From: Paenibacillus herberti
GTDB taxonomy: Bacteria > Bacillota > Bacilli > Paenibacillales > Paenibacillaceae
Assembly: GCF_002233675.1 (NCBI RefSeq)
Contig: NZ_NMUQ01000001.1
Location: 316,679-380,678 of the forward strand
Length of the DNA stretch: 64,000 nucleotides
Direction of reading: 5' to 3'
In this document: positions 47,755 to 56,443 of the stretch, in pieces
Numbering within the stretch: position 1 is the stretch's first letter
How the letters are laid out: the number at the start of each line of letters is the position of its first letter
Position numbers and translations under genes: made by a program
The notes under the pieces: model-generated
Told to the model about the DNA's origin: nothing
What the model saw: the letters and a program-made list of their open reading frames with translations, nothing else
The model's database searches: none

Positions 47755-47880
47755 GATTTCGCCTCCTCTCTATTCGAAGTATGCTAGCACTATATGCTAG
47801 GAGGGACTAAGAAGTGAGCCTGTTTAATAATAGATGTTTTGTGATTTCTATTTGCTGATTGAAGATAGTTTTTCAGTCTA

Positions 47881-48348
47881 TTAGTTGTCTGCCGCAGCAA
47901 TCCCGTTAAAGGTGGCTGGGCCTACAAGCGTGACCTCTCCCGCTGTAGGGATGGGAGCTGAAATAAAGAGGGTATAACGAATCTGTCCGGCGTTGACCTC
48001 AGCGACCGATGGAAAGTCGGCGCAGTTAATTGACGCTGGAAACAGAGTTGTATTTCCGTTTGTTCCGGGCTGAATGAGCTCTGCATAGATGGAAATACCT
48101 GAACCGAACGTATCTCCCCCATTTTTCTCAATCACGAGGGATATATTTGTATCCGTATCGTCTTCACTCAGAAATGCTACCGTTCCGCTCAGCATAACTT
48201 TAACATTGGCAGCCATAGGGGTATTTGCGACAATGACAGTCTGAAGTCCGATATCCCCAACGAGGATAAACTCGGTGCCAATTGGGACGCTGGCTGTAGG
48301 AGCGTTGAGTGCTTGAGACAAACGGAGGTCCAAAAATTGTTGAGACAT
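47881..48348 (-). CDS. Tandem paralogue 1 of 3, beta-rich protein
   Basis: A 155-residue member, the first in transcription order, starting MSQQFLDLRLSQALNAPTAS. It keeps every shared block and is slightly shorter in the central loop (SEDDTDTNISLVIEK). ATG 48348 follows GAGGAGGTGAAC. The upstream CATATGCTA box suggests expression by sigma-K in the mother cell. Confidence 0.75.
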   Translation of the reverse strand: MSQQFLDLRLSQALNAPTASVPIGTEFILVGDIGLQTVIVANTPMAANVKVMLSGTVAFLSEDDTDTNISLVIEKNGGDTFGSGISIYAELIQPGTNGNTTLFPASINCADFPSVAEVNAGQIRYTLFISAPIPTAGEVTLVGPATFNGIAAADN

Positions 48349-48371
48349 TTTAGTTCACCTCCTCTGACTAT

Positions 48372-48397
48372 TAGCATATGCTAGATATCAAAAAAGT
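48372..48397 (-). promoter_or_regulatory. Possible sigma-K promoter of the paralogue trio
   Basis: On the minus strand CATATGCTA (48380-48372) fits the sigma-K -10 CATANNNTA. An AC dinucleotide (48397-48396) lies 15 bases upstream, as in the short sigma-K -35. The gene starts 24 bases downstream. Confidence 0.45.
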
Positions 48398-48469
48398 TGA
48401 GCCCGTTAATAGATTGTGAAAGATGGAGTTGCCCCTTAGTGTTCGTTTTCATAAACAAGCAGCCATATC

Positions 48470-48498
48470 TTGACTAATATACCCCCAGGGGGTATATT
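48470..48498 (+). promoter_or_regulatory. copZ promoter with CsoR-like operator
   Basis: TTGACT (48470-48475) and TATATT (48493-48498) are 17 bases apart. The spacer and -10 form a perfect palindrome of 11-bp arms, AATATACCCCC and its complement, around a central A (48476-48498). The layout equals that of copA. Confidence 0.85.
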
Positions 48499-48549
48499 GT
48501 GGAGAGAAACTTGTCAGGCATTATTTATCTTGAAAGGAGATATGGAGAG

Positions 48550-48750
48550 ATGAAGACGGAAGTGCTGCAAGTAAAAGGAATGTCCTGCGGACATTGCGTC
48601 AGCTCCGTTGAGGGAGCTGTGAAGGAAGCGGGCGGAGCGGCAAAGGTCGATCTGGCCGACGGCAAAGTTACGGTTGAGTTTGACGAAGCCAAGCTGTCTC
48701 TTCAAACAATTAAGGAAGCGATTGAGGAGCAAGGTTACGACGTCGTGTAA
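48550..48750 (+). CDS. copZ: Copper chaperone CopZ
   Basis: A 66-residue heavy-metal-associated domain. ATG 48550 is used (GGAGATATGGAGAG upstream), giving MKTEVLQVKGMSCGHCVSSV with the metal-binding CGHC. The fold continues to IEEQGYDVV. CopZ binds Cu(+) and passes it to CopA or to the CsoR repressor. It is expressed from its own CsoR-type promoter, apart from copA. Confidence 0.95.
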   Translation: MKTEVLQVKGMSCGHCVSSVEGAVKEAGGAAKVDLADGKVTVEFDEAKLSLQTIKEAIEEQGYDVV

Positions 48751-48910
48751 AGCCCATGTCCAGATAATATCGCCGCTAGGAAGTAACAGATAAGCTTGCG
48801 GAGAAATCCGGAAGCTTATCTGCATTTCATAGTGAGAGTTAATCTATAGTTATGCTCTTCCTAGCCTATGGGCAGGATGGAGAAAGGCAGAAATTATGGA
48901 GGTGCTCGAT

Positions 48911-50233
48911 GTGAATAGAATAAGCGCTGGACATAGGCAGATAGGGATGAGCGCTGGGACTGGAGCTGCAACCAGAGGAAATAGCGGAGTCCAGTTTGCA
49001 AAAAATGCGGCCGTTCTACTGCTGTTGTCGGCGGTATGGTTAGGCGGCTGCACCTCGACTCGCGGGGGCGGACATAGCGGTCAAGGCGATCACTCGGCTT
49101 TTATGGCGACAGGTTCGGGATCGGGAGAATCCATCGCCACAGGAATTTCATCCGGCATATCGATGCCTTGGATCGCTACGAAGAACACGACTCGCATCAA
49201 TACTGCAAGCCCAGTGGAAGCAGCGGTGTTGGTGTCTCGCACGCTCTGGCCAGCGCAGAGCAAGGCGAGCCGGCCGGGAGCTGTTATATTGGCCGATCCG
49301 ACGGACTGGGCGAGTGCAGCTGCGGCCGCGCATCTGATTCATCATCCTCATAATGGGCCGGTACTCTATGTGACGGGTGAGAGTATCCCGAGTGCGACGC
49401 TCCAAGAGCTGCAACGGCTGCAGCCGACTGGTGTTAAGGGCAGCGGTGTCCAGGTCATTTTGACAGGTAAGCTGGAGGCTGGTGTAGAGCAAGCGGCAGA
49501 GGAATTGGGTTTCAAGACGACGCGTGTTGAAGGCGGCAATGCAGCGGAGCTGGCTGCGGCGGCGGATGCTTATTTCATCCAATCTGCTGGCGAAATCTCT
49601 GAAGGCGTCATTATCGGATCATCCGATGAGGAGGCATTTACGATGCCTGCTGCTTATTGGAGCGCTCATATGCCGGAACCGCTGCTTTATGTATCGGGAG
49701 ATCGCATTCCAATTGCGACTGTGCAGGCGCTCCAGAAGCGCGGGGGCAAGGCTTCTATTTATATCATCGGACCGGAAAAGGCCGTATCGGCCAAGCTGGA
49801 GGAGGAACTATCCGCTTACGGCAACGTTACTCGCATCTCGGGTAAGGATGCGTATGAAAATGCAATCGCCTTCGCCAAATTCAAGGACAATTCCACCGGT
49901 TTCGGCTGGGGCGTCAACGAACCGGGACGCAATCTGACTTTATCCAATGTGGAGACGCCCCAATTGGCGCTGGCGGGTGCACCCTTCGCCCATCTCGGCA
50001 AACATGCTCCGCTAATTTGGACGAGCAAAAACGCGATGCCAGGCTCAGTCATGGAATATGTGATGAGTCTTCAGACCAAATATGAGCAGTCGCCAGCAGA
50101 TGGACCGTTCAATCATGCCTGGCTGCTAGGCGGCACGGCCCAGCTGACCGAGGCTGCGCAGGGAGAGCTGGATGCGATGTTGGAAATTTCATCGGCGTCA
50201 AGCGCATCCGACGGTGGGCATGGGGGACATTAG
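48911..50233 (+). CDS. Lipoprotein with cell-wall-binding (CWB2-like) repeats
   Basis: A 440-residue protein; GTG 48911 follows GGAGGTGC. A membrane segment ending in the lipobox WLGGC (near residue 45) implies lipoprotein export, though the N-terminal extension before it is unusually long and basic. The body has three degenerate CWB2 repeats, shown by TTRINTASPVEAAVLVS, TTRVEGGNAAELAAAADAYF and VTRISGKDAYENAIAFAKF, each preceded by an alpha/beta unit such as GPVLYVTGESIP. CWB2 repeats bind wall polymers. The tail ends GGHGGH. It probably sits at the membrane-wall interface; its closeness to copZ may be chance. Confidence 0.8.
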   Translation: MNRISAGHRQIGMSAGTGAATRGNSGVQFAKNAAVLLLLSAVWLGGCTSTRGGGHSGQGDHSAFMATGSGSGESIATGISSGISMPWIATKNTTRINTASPVEAAVLVSRTLWPAQSKASRPGAVILADPTDWASAAAAAHLIHHPHNGPVLYVTGESIPSATLQELQRLQPTGVKGSGVQVILTGKLEAGVEQAAEELGFKTTRVEGGNAAELAAAADAYFIQSAGEISEGVIIGSSDEEAFTMPAAYWSAHMPEPLLYVSGDRIPIATVQALQKRGGKASIYIIGPEKAVSAKLEEELSAYGNVTRISGKDAYENAIAFAKFKDNSTGFGWGVNEPGRNLTLSNVETPQLALAGAPFAHLGKHAPLIWTSKNAMPGSVMEYVMSLQTKYEQSPADGPFNHAWLLGGTAQLTEAAQGELDAMLEISSASSASDGGHGGH

Positions 50234-50334
50234 CTACCTGTAGCTAAGGGAGTAAAAGAAATGGGCCGTCCCTAAGTTATCTTGGGCGTGTATGCAAACT
50301 ATGAAAAGGCTTAATCGGTGGTAAATTAAGGACA

Positions 50335-50815
50335 TGAAGAGACGAAACCTCAAGGAGGACGTCCTCCCAAGGATCATCGAGCCATGTTGAATGCCATGTT
50401 ATGGGCAGCTCGGACCGGGGCACCTTGGCGAGATTTGCCAGAATATTATGGTTCCTGGTTCAAGGCTTACAGCCGTTTTCGGCGCTGGCAGAAGTCTGGC
50501 GTCTGGGACAAAATCTTAGAGCATGTCTCGATTGAGCCAGACTTCGAACTCGTATTGATCGATACGACTATTGTTCGCGTTCATCAACACGGGTCCGGAG
50601 TAAAAGGGGGCAGTATACCCAAGCCATGGATCGATCCGAGGTGGATTAAGCATCAAAATCCATGCCGTTGTAGACGCACTTGGGAATCCGCTTCGATTTT
50701 GGCAGACCGAGCCTACGATATCAACCGGATTTTGGATCTGCTGCACCACCAGAAAGCGACTCCAATCATTCCAAGCAAGAAAAATCGCCGAAAGCCACGT
50801 CAAGGCGCTTATTAA
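50335..50815 (+). pseudogene. IS5-type transposase, deleted and frameshifted
   Basis: Pieces of a DDE transposase are readable: MKRRN, then QGGRPPKDHRAMLNAMLWAA, RTGAPWRDLPEYYGSW, IDTTIVRVHQHGSGVKGG. A frameshift follows, with SIKIHAVVDALGNPLRFW in the second frame, and then the first frame resumes at ADRAYDINRILDLLHHQK and SKKNRRKPR. The N-terminal helix region and the middle between LRFW and ADRAYD are deleted, so it cannot move itself. A GGGCCGTCCCTAAG scrap upstream (50264-50277) resembles the ends of the dispersed repeat. Confidence 0.85.
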
Positions 50816-51202
50816 AGAGGGGAAACCCATATCATATAGAACAGTCTCCTATAAGACTAAAGAGGCTGTTCGCCCTCTAAGCTCTGTTTGTCTACCCTGT
50901 TTGCTATTCGGATGGGGCCGTTTCTCGGTTGCTTGGCGAACGCGGTGGTACCAATGTTTGAACCCAACGCAATTGAATTGGTTTTTTTGTTTGTTGGGAA
51001 TGGGATGAAGTTCTTGTCATTTATGAAATAAAGTTCTTGGCAACCGACTTTGGTGTAGAAGGACAAGAACTTACCGTGGATTCAAGGGAGATGAAGAAGA
51101 CGAAGTTTCATTAAGGTAACGGGCAGTTTAGCGCAACATTACTTCATAGTTCTCGTCTATAGTATAGTTCGCCAAAATATGAAAAGAAAGGAATATAATA
51201 TC
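50816..51202. other. Intergenic debris with a short direct repeat
   Basis: No intact gene is visible. The stretch holds broken coding-like pieces and, at 51116-51135, GTAACGGGCAGTTTAGCGCA, which recurs with one change at 52927-52946 on the far side of the next two genes. Confidence 0.5.
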
Positions 51203-52030
51203 ATGAAAAAGGTCCTCGCAGGAATTTTCGCTGCATTAATTTTATCTATCTCTTCACCTACCTACGCGGCGGCAAATATGCAAATAAAAGTTGAGGGTAT
51301 TACTATTGCCTCCGATGTGAAGCCCGAAATTAAGCACAATCGTACGATGGTGCCTTTGCGTTTTATCAGTGAAAATTTGGGAGCCAAGGTCAACTGGTCG
51401 GGTTCGAAAGTTACGCTCGTAAAAAACGATATGCAGGTCATCTTAAAATTGAAGAACAATACAGCAGTGAAAAATGGTAAACCCGCGCTACTCGATGCAA
51501 CACCCTATATTAAGAATAATCGTATCATGGTTCCGCTTCGCTTTATTGCAGAAACGTTTAACTGTAGCGTCGAATTCAGAAATTCAACAGTATCTGTTGA
51601 ACCTGCCCCCTTTGTACTAGACGGCGTGACAGTGAAAGCATTGCAACACGAAGTTTACTATACAATGGGCAGCATAGTAAAACAAATGAATGTGAGTTCC
51701 TATAGCGAAGCGATTTATCATATTTTTGAGAACAAAGGAAGTAAGGTGGATGCCCCTGCTAGGTACACTTCGAGCGTTATAGAGCTTAAACCGGGGGACT
51801 ATTACATGAGTGGACAGTTTGATTTCTTGGATCAAAAAGGGAACAGCATTAAACGATTTAATCTTTATACTTTATCACAGTCCAAGGGCAATCCCGATGT
51901 TATGCTATATGATGCGACTGAAAACCAATGGTATTCGTTTACTTATTCAGCAGTTCAATCGATATACCAGTTCATTGATACTGCCGGACAGAACGGTTTT
52001 TTGACGACGATCAGTGATACAAATCCATAA
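51203..52030 (+). CDS. Secreted protein with two stalk-domain repeats
   Basis: A 275-residue protein. ATG 51203 (GAAAGGAA upstream) begins a signal peptide ending PTYAAA. Two copper-amine-oxidase-type stalk repeats follow, marked by NRTMVPLRFISENLGAKVNW and NRIMVPLRFIAETFNCSVEF. The C-terminal 140 residues form a beta-rich domain (KPGDYYMSGQFDFLDQ...) that I do not recognise. It is lower in GC than the flanking genes. It and the next gene are flanked by short direct repeats and transposase scraps. Confidence 0.75.
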   Translation: MKKVLAGIFAALILSISSPTYAAANMQIKVEGITIASDVKPEIKHNRTMVPLRFISENLGAKVNWSGSKVTLVKNDMQVILKLKNNTAVKNGKPALLDATPYIKNNRIMVPLRFIAETFNCSVEFRNSTVSVEPAPFVLDGVTVKALQHEVYYTMGSIVKQMNVSSYSEAIYHIFENKGSKVDAPARYTSSVIELKPGDYYMSGQFDFLDQKGNSIKRFNLYTLSQSKGNPDVMLYDATENQWYSFTYSAVQSIYQFIDTAGQNGFLTTISDTNP

Positions 52031-52215
52031 GGCAACATTTATTTCTACGCTAACGGGACACGTTAGCGCTTAGAAAACACATCATAGGGCCGCCGCGGGA
52101 CAATCGCCAAGGATAAAGATTGCCGATCCTGTTGTTATAAGATAATATATGGAGCATTTTCATGAACGGCTGCGGTCCTTCCCGAACTGCTCACAAGTAG
52201 ATAAGGGGAGATGAA

Positions 52216-52866
52216 ATGCGTAGAAAAGAAGCTCTGTTTTTCGTTCTCATTCTGATCGGTCTGCTGCTCATATCCAACACCCACCTCGGCTATTCTTTCG
52301 GAGACAGTATCTTCAAAGCGGTTGGAATACCGCCGTGGACCAATACCGAGTACGATTCGGGACTGCATGTCTCGGTTACTGTCGGGCTGCTTGTCATTGT
52401 TGCCGGTTACATCGGTGCGGTGAAGTTTTATCAAGTCCGGTTTCCCAAAATACGGAGCCGGATCATACTGAGCTGTATCGCAGTCGCATTTCTGTTTCCG
52501 ATCGTGACCGAGAATGCCATGATTCTTCTGAAATATAATTCCGTTTCCGTTTCCTCCGTCGCTTTCTCCAAAAAGAACAGCGAGTGCATCTATCGATCGG
52601 AAGAAGCGAATGTGAAAGCGGACTGCACAATTACGCTATTCAACTATGGAAAGGAGAAGGATGTAACGGTTAGGCCTTTTCTGATACGAAGTACAGCCAA
52701 TGTCGAGTTCGAGCCAATGATGATCATGCTTCCACCTCATCAGAAGGTCGGTGTCGGCACGGTATTTAACGGCAAGCTGCTGGATGGAACAGGCTTCTCC
52801 GGCTGGTCGAACGATATTGGCATCGAAATTGAAGTTGATGGCGTGAAGATAATGTGGAGTAGCTAG
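52216..52866 (+). CDS. Membrane protein of unknown family
   Basis: A 216-residue protein with three membrane helices (about 7-25, 52-72, 83-103) and a C-terminal extracytoplasmic beta domain (about 110-216) containing two Cys, ECIYRSEE and KADCTI, possibly disulfide-linked. ATG 52216 follows AAGGGGAG. The C-terminal half looks like an immunoglobulin-type fold. I recognise no family or partner. Confidence 0.6.
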   Translation: MRRKEALFFVLILIGLLLISNTHLGYSFGDSIFKAVGIPPWTNTEYDSGLHVSVTVGLLVIVAGYIGAVKFYQVRFPKIRSRIILSCIAVAFLFPIVTENAMILLKYNSVSVSSVAFSKKNSECIYRSEEANVKADCTITLFNYGKEKDVTVRPFLIRSTANVEFEPMMIMLPPHQKVGVGTVFNGKLLDGTGFSGWSNDIGIEIEVDGVKIMWSS

Positions 52867-52885
52867 TGGTGTGGGGAATCGAAGC

Positions 52886-52920
52886 GGAGGAGCTTGCAGC
52901 GACTTGGCTCCTCTTTTTTT
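52886..52920 (+). terminator. Terminator
   Basis: GAGGAGC pairs with GCTCCTC around a 13-base loop, then eight T. Confidence 0.8.
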
Positions 52921-53117
52921 ATTGAAGTAACGGGCAGTTTAGTGCAGCTAAACAGTGCTAGTCACAAACAAGCAAAAGCTAAATAATTTATTCCAAAAAA
53001 AAAGGGTTTCAATGACACGTGCCAAAGGGTTTCCCGGGAAGCACCCGCTGAAAGGCAGGGTAGAAGGACGAACGATCAGGAACTCTATCCGGTAATGCCA
53101 GGGAGTCAGTTGAAAAG

Positions 53118-53216
53118 CTAGCTGACTCACTTGGGAGTCCACTTCGATTTGAGTTGACCGGAGGAGAAGCGCATGATTCCGTCATGGGCTATGATATCTT
53201 AGCTTCGCTTCGCTAG
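53118..53216 (+). pseudogene. IS5-type transposase fragment
   Basis: The frame encodes LADSLGSPLRFELTGGEAHD, SVMGYDIL and a stop. It corresponds to the DALGNPLRF...GGEAHDSV segment of IS5-type transposases, exactly the part deleted from the copy at 50335-50815. The rest of the element is not recognisable. Confidence 0.75.
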
Positions 53217-53231
53217 ATCTATTTCAACAAC

Positions 53232-53573
53232 ACATGCCAACGGAACTGAGAGAGCTTATTCCCATCAAATACAGGGTGCGGATGATCCAACGGAACTGAG
53301 AAGCGTTATTTAGATCAAAATCATGATGCCACCGTGAAATTCCCTCATATAGCATCTCTCAGTTCCGTTACGCTACGAATCTGCTCCATTTTGCTGAAAT
53401 AAGGCTTCTCAGTTCCGTTACGCATGGCCGGGCAGTGCAATTTGGGCTATTGGTGCTTTATCATTTTTGCCTCTGAGGTGCTTTGAGTTCGTTCATGAAT
53501 TAAAGCGGCCTAAATACGAAATGGGACCGTCTCTAGGTCATCCATCGGATGGCTTTTGGGACGGCCCCATTTT
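53232..53573. repeat. Dispersed hairpin repeat, copy 2
   Basis: Arms CAACGGAACTGAGAGAGC (53238-53255) and CAACGGAACTGAGAAGCG (53288-53305) face CTCTCAGTTCCGTTACG (53356-53372) and GCTTCTCAGTTCCGTTACG (53404-53422). The unit ends in a hairpin with GGGACGGCCCCAT (53521-53573), which also serves as a terminator. Related to copy 1 at 38345-38652; copy 1 lacks the third arm. No protein is encoded. Confidence 0.75.
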
Positions 53574-53590
53574 TACTATGTTTTCAATTG

Positions 53591-54337
53591 TTAAACTGGG
53601 CTTAATCCGAACGACTTGAAAAACAGATAGACAGAAAACAGCATCATGAAGATACCGCCGATTTTGCAGAGAAAGAAATGAGTGTCATTGGGCTCAGGAT
53701 TGTCCGTTCCGACCCAGCGCAGTGATAACCAATAGCTAAGATGTTGGAATCGCTCATAGCGGAACTCGCACCATCCGAACACCAACACGAGCAAACCCAG
53801 AATGAAGTGAAGCGGCTGACCGCGTCGCTCATGAAGCTCAGGATACGCGGCTTTAATGAGCGCATACGGGGGGAACCGATTCCAAACGGGAAGGCTCGGA
53901 TCCGGCTGTCCATTTGTATAAGCGGTAACGAATACAAAGTAGAGCTTGCCATTGGAGTCGTAAATTAGTGTTTGATCATTCGTCAACTCAACGCGGAAGC
54001 GGATGTCTCCAGGATAATCGATCAGAAAGAGGCGATCGAGCATTTTAGGAGGTTTCCGAATACCTTCCGGCGAATCAACAATCTTCACTTGGATTTTTCC
54101 GTCTAGCGTAATAATCCGTTCACTGCCTGAGCCAGATACGACGATAGCGGGACCGAATGTTGATGTATACCGCCGTTGATCGCCGTTTTCCGCCGCTAGC
54201 TTGTAGGTATCTTCCTCCATGTAGAACACTTTCTGAGAGAAATAAGAGATGGCGAACAGGCAGAGAGACAGCAGCAGCAGAGCCGCCGCCAGTCCCCAAG
54301 CCCACTGTTTAGAACGAGGTGAATGAAGATCGATGAT
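53591..54337 (-). CDS. Membrane protein of unknown family, non-standard start
   Basis: The reading frame extends upstream of GTG 54229 to a TGA at 54343-54341 and encodes an N-terminal membrane helix (AWGLAAALLLLSLCLFAISY). No ATG, GTG or TTG precedes that helix. GAGGAGGG lies 7 bases before an ATC at 54337, so I place the start there (248 residues). Two more helices lie near 170-190 and 220-240, and a beta-rich extracytoplasmic domain lies between (DRLFLIDYPGDIRFRVEL). It is 20 bases downstream of the stalk/PKD gene and so is its operon partner. A start from GTG 54229 would lose the first helix. Confidence 0.6.
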   Translation of the reverse strand: MIDLHSPRSKQWAWGLAAALLLLSLCLFAISYFSQKVFYMEEDTYKLAAENGDQRRYTSTFGPAIVVSGSGSERIITLDGKIQVKIVDSPEGIRKPPKMLDRLFLIDYPGDIRFRVELTNDQTLIYDSNGKLYFVFVTAYTNGQPDPSLPVWNRFPPYALIKAAYPELHERRGQPLHFILGLLVLVFGWCEFRYERFQHLSYWLSLRWVGTDNPEPNDTHFFLCKIGGIFMMLFSVYLFFKSFGLSPV

Positions 54338-54357
54338 CTCTCAGCCCTCCTCAGCTA

Positions 54358-56316
54358 TTAGCCCTTTAGTGCAGGCATCGGTTGGAACACCATCGTAATT
54401 GGCAGGAAACTGCCGGATGCGATCATATACACAAACTCAACCGTTTCTTGAGTGTCGCCAGAGCGGTGGAGCACGCCGCCTTCGTTCTGGTCTTTCAGTT
54501 GGTCATTATTCGTGACCGATACAAGCTGGCCGTTCACGAGGAATGCTCCGCCATAAAGGCCGCCACGCGGATTCAGATAGACAACAGTGCGCGGCGCAAG
54601 CGTTACACGCATTTTGTACAGCACGCCAAAGTTGCCGCGGTTCAGCTGTAGGGAGCCATCGGAGCTATCGTAACCGTCAAGGTAAGGATCCTGCACATTA
54701 TCACCAAGCACGACTTGCTCCGCTTTCTCGCCGCGCACGCCATCGATCAGAATATCACGATTCGTATTATTGAATGAGCCGCGGGCATGCGTGCCATCCG
54801 ATGGCATAAGCGACAGAGATTCAATCTCTTTAAGTGGATCCTTGCCCTCGGCGACTACGACAACTCGGATACGCAGATTCTGGTTGGAGGACACATCGGC
54901 ATAAGCAGAGTAGACCAGTCCCGGCTTAATCGGCGTCGTAGAGATTTCAGGCAGTACAAGCTGGGTTGCTCCTGGTTTGATGTCCGTGAACGTCTCTGGA
55001 ACATCGTTGTTGAGTGCTGTTAAATAACGGGTCGTAGACAGCTTGCCGGTACGGATCTCGGAGGCATCCGGGCCGCCAGTGCCGGTCGCTTTGACGCCGA
55101 AACGCGCCGTCTGATAACCTTCATTGGTGACAGCGAGATACATTTTTACATTGTAACCGAGTGTGTTTTTATTATGGAACAGTAACCGTACCTTGCCTTC
55201 GAACTGATCGTCAAAAGCGATGCCCTCAGAGGTCCACAGCTCGGGGCTGTTACTGCGAAACATTTTGAACGGCTCGGATGAAAATTCATAAGAGAGCTTG
55301 GGAACATCTTTAACATGAGCGCCGTCTACCCGGATTTTTTCACCTACTGGTGCAAACAACAGGCCGAACTCTTCCGCAGAATAAAGCTCCTCATCCGTAA
55401 TCGTAATCGTTTTGCTGACCGTCGAGGTCAACCCTTGATCGTCGGTTACGGTCATCGTAATCGTCTTGTCACCCGACTCAAAAAAGGCTTGTTGACGCCC
55501 GTTCCACTTCGTTTTGGCCGCTACGATGGCATTGTTGTCATCCGTGCTCAGCTCCGTATACACAATCTGTTCTCCCTGACGGTAAATGGTTTTATCCGTT
55601 GTGAAATCCGCTACAGGAGGCTGGTTCGGCGCTGCTACCACTTGAACAGTGACGCTGAAAGGCTCGCTCCATATCCCTGAGCTATCCTGCACGCGGCGCG
55701 AGATCGTATACGAACCGGGCTCGGTGAATACATCCTGCTTTCCGGTCCACTCCTCGTTCAATAGCGGCAATCCCGCTGGTGAATTGTACAGATCGATATA
55801 CTGCACTGGATCTCCAGCGGTGATGATGGACGGCTGTACTTGGAAGTTCGCTTCAGGTTGGTCTGCCCAACTCAGCATGATGGATTTGCCGGAGAAGCTA
55901 ATCGAGCTCATGCTTACCTTGGCCCAGGTACGGACTGGAATCATTAGCGAGCCCTTTTGAGAAAAGCTGGCCGCTTCTCCGGTCCATTTAACGCCGTCCA
56001 CCCAGATGTCCTTAGTATTCATGCGGAAGCGAATTTCGCCGGATGGCGTTTTGGCAATCGATTCCTTCTTTTTGGTATCATAGGAGGTTTTGTAACCGTA
56101 CAGCTGTGCCAATGTGCTGAATGCAACATAACTCACATTATTCTTGATTGTCATGGGCTGCACAGAAGTAATAGTCATACCGTCTTTTACCATTAAATTG
56201 CTGCCTTTGGTCAGAGTTACCAATTGATTGCCGGCATCGGCGCTGGCCGTTCCAGCGATGCCATACAGTGGCGCTGCTGCCAGACTGAGCAGGGTCAAGC
56301 TCTTCAACAGTTTCAT
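54358..56316 (-). CDS. Secreted stalk/PKD-domain protein
   Basis: A 652-residue protein with a signal peptide ending GTASA. Residues 28-155 hold a stalk-type repeat pair (TSVQPMTIKNNVSYVAFSTL, GSLMIPVRTWAKV). One PKD-like domain precedes APNQPPVADFTTD and another follows it (TIYRQGEQIVYTELS...KTITMTVTDDQG). The C-terminal 330 residues are a large beta-rich region with no motif I know. It is likely exported and wall-associated, as are similar Paenibacillus proteins. The membrane gene at 53591 follows in the same transcript. Confidence 0.75.
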   Translation of the reverse strand: MKLLKSLTLLSLAAAPLYGIAGTASADAGNQLVTLTKGSNLMVKDGMTITSVQPMTIKNNVSYVAFSTLAQLYGYKTSYDTKKKESIAKTPSGEIRFRMNTKDIWVDGVKWTGEAASFSQKGSLMIPVRTWAKVSMSSISFSGKSIMLSWADQPEANFQVQPSIITAGDPVQYIDLYNSPAGLPLLNEEWTGKQDVFTEPGSYTISRRVQDSSGIWSEPFSVTVQVVAAPNQPPVADFTTDKTIYRQGEQIVYTELSTDDNNAIVAAKTKWNGRQQAFFESGDKTITMTVTDDQGLTSTVSKTITITDEELYSAEEFGLLFAPVGEKIRVDGAHVKDVPKLSYEFSSEPFKMFRSNSPELWTSEGIAFDDQFEGKVRLLFHNKNTLGYNVKMYLAVTNEGYQTARFGVKATGTGGPDASEIRTGKLSTTRYLTALNNDVPETFTDIKPGATQLVLPEISTTPIKPGLVYSAYADVSSNQNLRIRVVVVAEGKDPLKEIESLSLMPSDGTHARGSFNNTNRDILIDGVRGEKAEQVVLGDNVQDPYLDGYDSSDGSLQLNRGNFGVLYKMRVTLAPRTVVYLNPRGGLYGGAFLVNGQLVSVTNNDQLKDQNEGGVLHRSGDTQETVEFVYMIASGSFLPITMVFQPMPALKG

Positions 56317-56443
56317 ATGCGTCTCCTTTTATTGCGAACGTAATTCGTCCGGTATTCCCGATCTTCACGTTAACTAGAAACGCATTAGAATTGGAAAAGT
56401 TGCGTTAAAGAGGAATTTACTCTCATTCATTTCGCTTGTTCGG

